From: Planococcus kocurii
Lineage (GTDB): Bacteria > Bacillota > Bacilli > Bacillales_A > Planococcaceae
NCBI RefSeq assembly: GCF_001465835.2
Contig: NZ_CP013661.2
Span: 2,410,501-2,474,500, forward strand
Reading direction: 5' to 3'
Length of the DNA stretch: 64,000 nucleotides
Shown: piece after piece, positions 63,391-64,000 of the stretch
Layout of the letters: each line of letters begins with the position of its first letter
Position numbering within the stretch: the first letter of the stretch is position 1
Made by a program: the position numbers and the translations under genes
Notes under the pieces: model-generated
The model's database searches: none
The model's input: the letters and a program-made list of their open reading frames with translations, nothing else
Told to the model about the DNA's origin: nothing

Positions 63391-63686
63391 TAATATTTCC
63401 GGGGAAATAAAAGAGTGTATAAGGTTTACGCTAATGACAGAGGGGAAAAGGTTTAGTAGAAATACTTTTAAAACATGACTTTTAGCCTTAACGGACATAA
63501 AAGTGAATAGGTATACGAACAATGTAGTGTTCCGATTAATAATAGAACAAAATGAGAGTATAGTTGCTTGTTTTTTATTAAAAAAAAAGGTAATATGAAT
63601 AAGGTTTTGGTTCTAAATAATGACATTGGACTTTTAATTGTAGATGAGATATATAGATGAATATTAAACATATGGAGGGCATATTA

Positions 63687-64000
63687 GTGGATCAGATTAT
63701 TGTAAAAGGCGGCCAAAAGTTAAAAGGAAAGGTACGGGTAGAAGGTGCTAAAAACGCAGTTCTCCCTGTATTGGCTGGAGCATTATTGGCTTCTAAAGGC
63801 TCAAGTGTAATTAAAGAAGTACCGAATTTAGCAGATGTATACACAATCCAAGAGGTCTTGAAAAGCTTGAACGTTTCCATTGAGTATTTCCCAGAAAAAA
63901 ATGAAATGTTAATTGATTCTTCTGCAACGTTATCGAGCGAAGCACAATTTGAATATGTACGTAAAATGCGTGCCTCAATTTTGGTAATGGGACCAGTTCT
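63687..64000 (+). CDS. murAA: UDP-N-acetylglucosamine 1-carboxyvinyltransferase, MurAA type (partial, right edge)
   Basis: The visible 104 residues begin with the MurA pattern [34 protein letters not shown]. They run to [15 protein letters not shown], just short of the active-site cysteine. Start is GTG 63687, seven bases after GGAGGG; an in-frame ATG at 63672 overlaps that ribosome site. Placement after atp and ywzB matches the essential B. subtilis murAA. The usual intervening ywmB is missing. Confidence 0.93.
   Translation, partial: MDQIIVKGGQKLKGKVRVEGAKNAVLPVLAGALLASKGSSVIKEVPNLADVYTIQEVLKSLNVSIEYFPEKNEMLIDSSATLSSEAQFEYVRKMRASILVMGPV

Overview
This 64 kb window looks like a chromosomal segment of a low-to-moderate GC, Gram-positive member of the Bacillales, most likely the family Planococcaceae (Planococcus / Planomicrobium type). 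The basis is gene order that tracks the Bacillus subtilis ywf-ywh, ywi-argS, ywj-rho-tdk-prfA, ywl-glyA-upp-mnaA and atp blocks almost gene for gene, plus Bacillales-type protein sequences and strong AGGAGG-like ribosome sites. The genus is inferred, not proven. No rRNA, tRNA, CRISPR array, prophage or transposase gene was seen.

Layout. 0-9 kb: hemQ (cut by the left edge, minus strand), lipL, an HD-domain phosphohydrolase (ywfO), ywgA, a 4-oxalocrotonate tautomerase, ywhD, a probable stand-alone small RNA, speE-speB, the heme monooxygenase gene hmoB and a CPA1 sodium/proton antiporter. 9-11 kb: ywiB-argS. 11.3-22.5 kb: a cobalamin riboswitch followed by 13 tightly packed or overlapping genes for corrinoid uptake and salvage (btuF, btuC, a btuD-cbiZ fusion, cbiB, cobD, cobU, cobQ, cobS, cobC, a second CobU-like gene, a PduO-type adenosyltransferase, and an alpha-ribazole transporter/kinase pair). 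No corrin-ring synthesis genes are present, so this is a salvage and lower-ligand assembly operon. 22.7-33.5 kb: a fatty/branched-chain acyl-CoA degradation cluster (fadF, thiolase, hydroxyacyl-CoA dehydrogenase, two acyl-CoA dehydrogenases, a TetR regulator) ending in icmF, an adenosylcobalamin-dependent acyl-CoA mutase. The B12 operon and a B12-consuming enzyme are therefore adjacent.

33.5-55 kb: a 20-bp tandem array, rpoE, pyrG with a reiterative-transcription attenuator, ywjG, spo0F, fbaA, tal, murA2, glpX, rho, rpmE with a structured leader, tdk, prfA, prmC, a cluster of DnaA boxes, ywlC, ywlE, rpiB, ywlG, glyA, a LOV-like PAS-GAF-GGDEF-EAL protein, upp and mnaA. 55-64 kb: the full F1Fo ATP synthase operon (atpZ, I, B, E, F, H, A, G, D, C), a DUF1146 membrane protein and the start of a second murA, cut by the right edge.

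The main structure not explained by genes is a family of about 120-nt palindromic repeats (at least eleven copies at five places, often back to back, including one inside the atp operon). Other points are the candidate small RNA before speE, the DnaA-box cluster before ywlC, the LOV domain lacking its photoactive cysteine, and two complementary CobU-like proteins. I found no clearly new defence or mobile system; most of the window is conserved housekeeping DNA.
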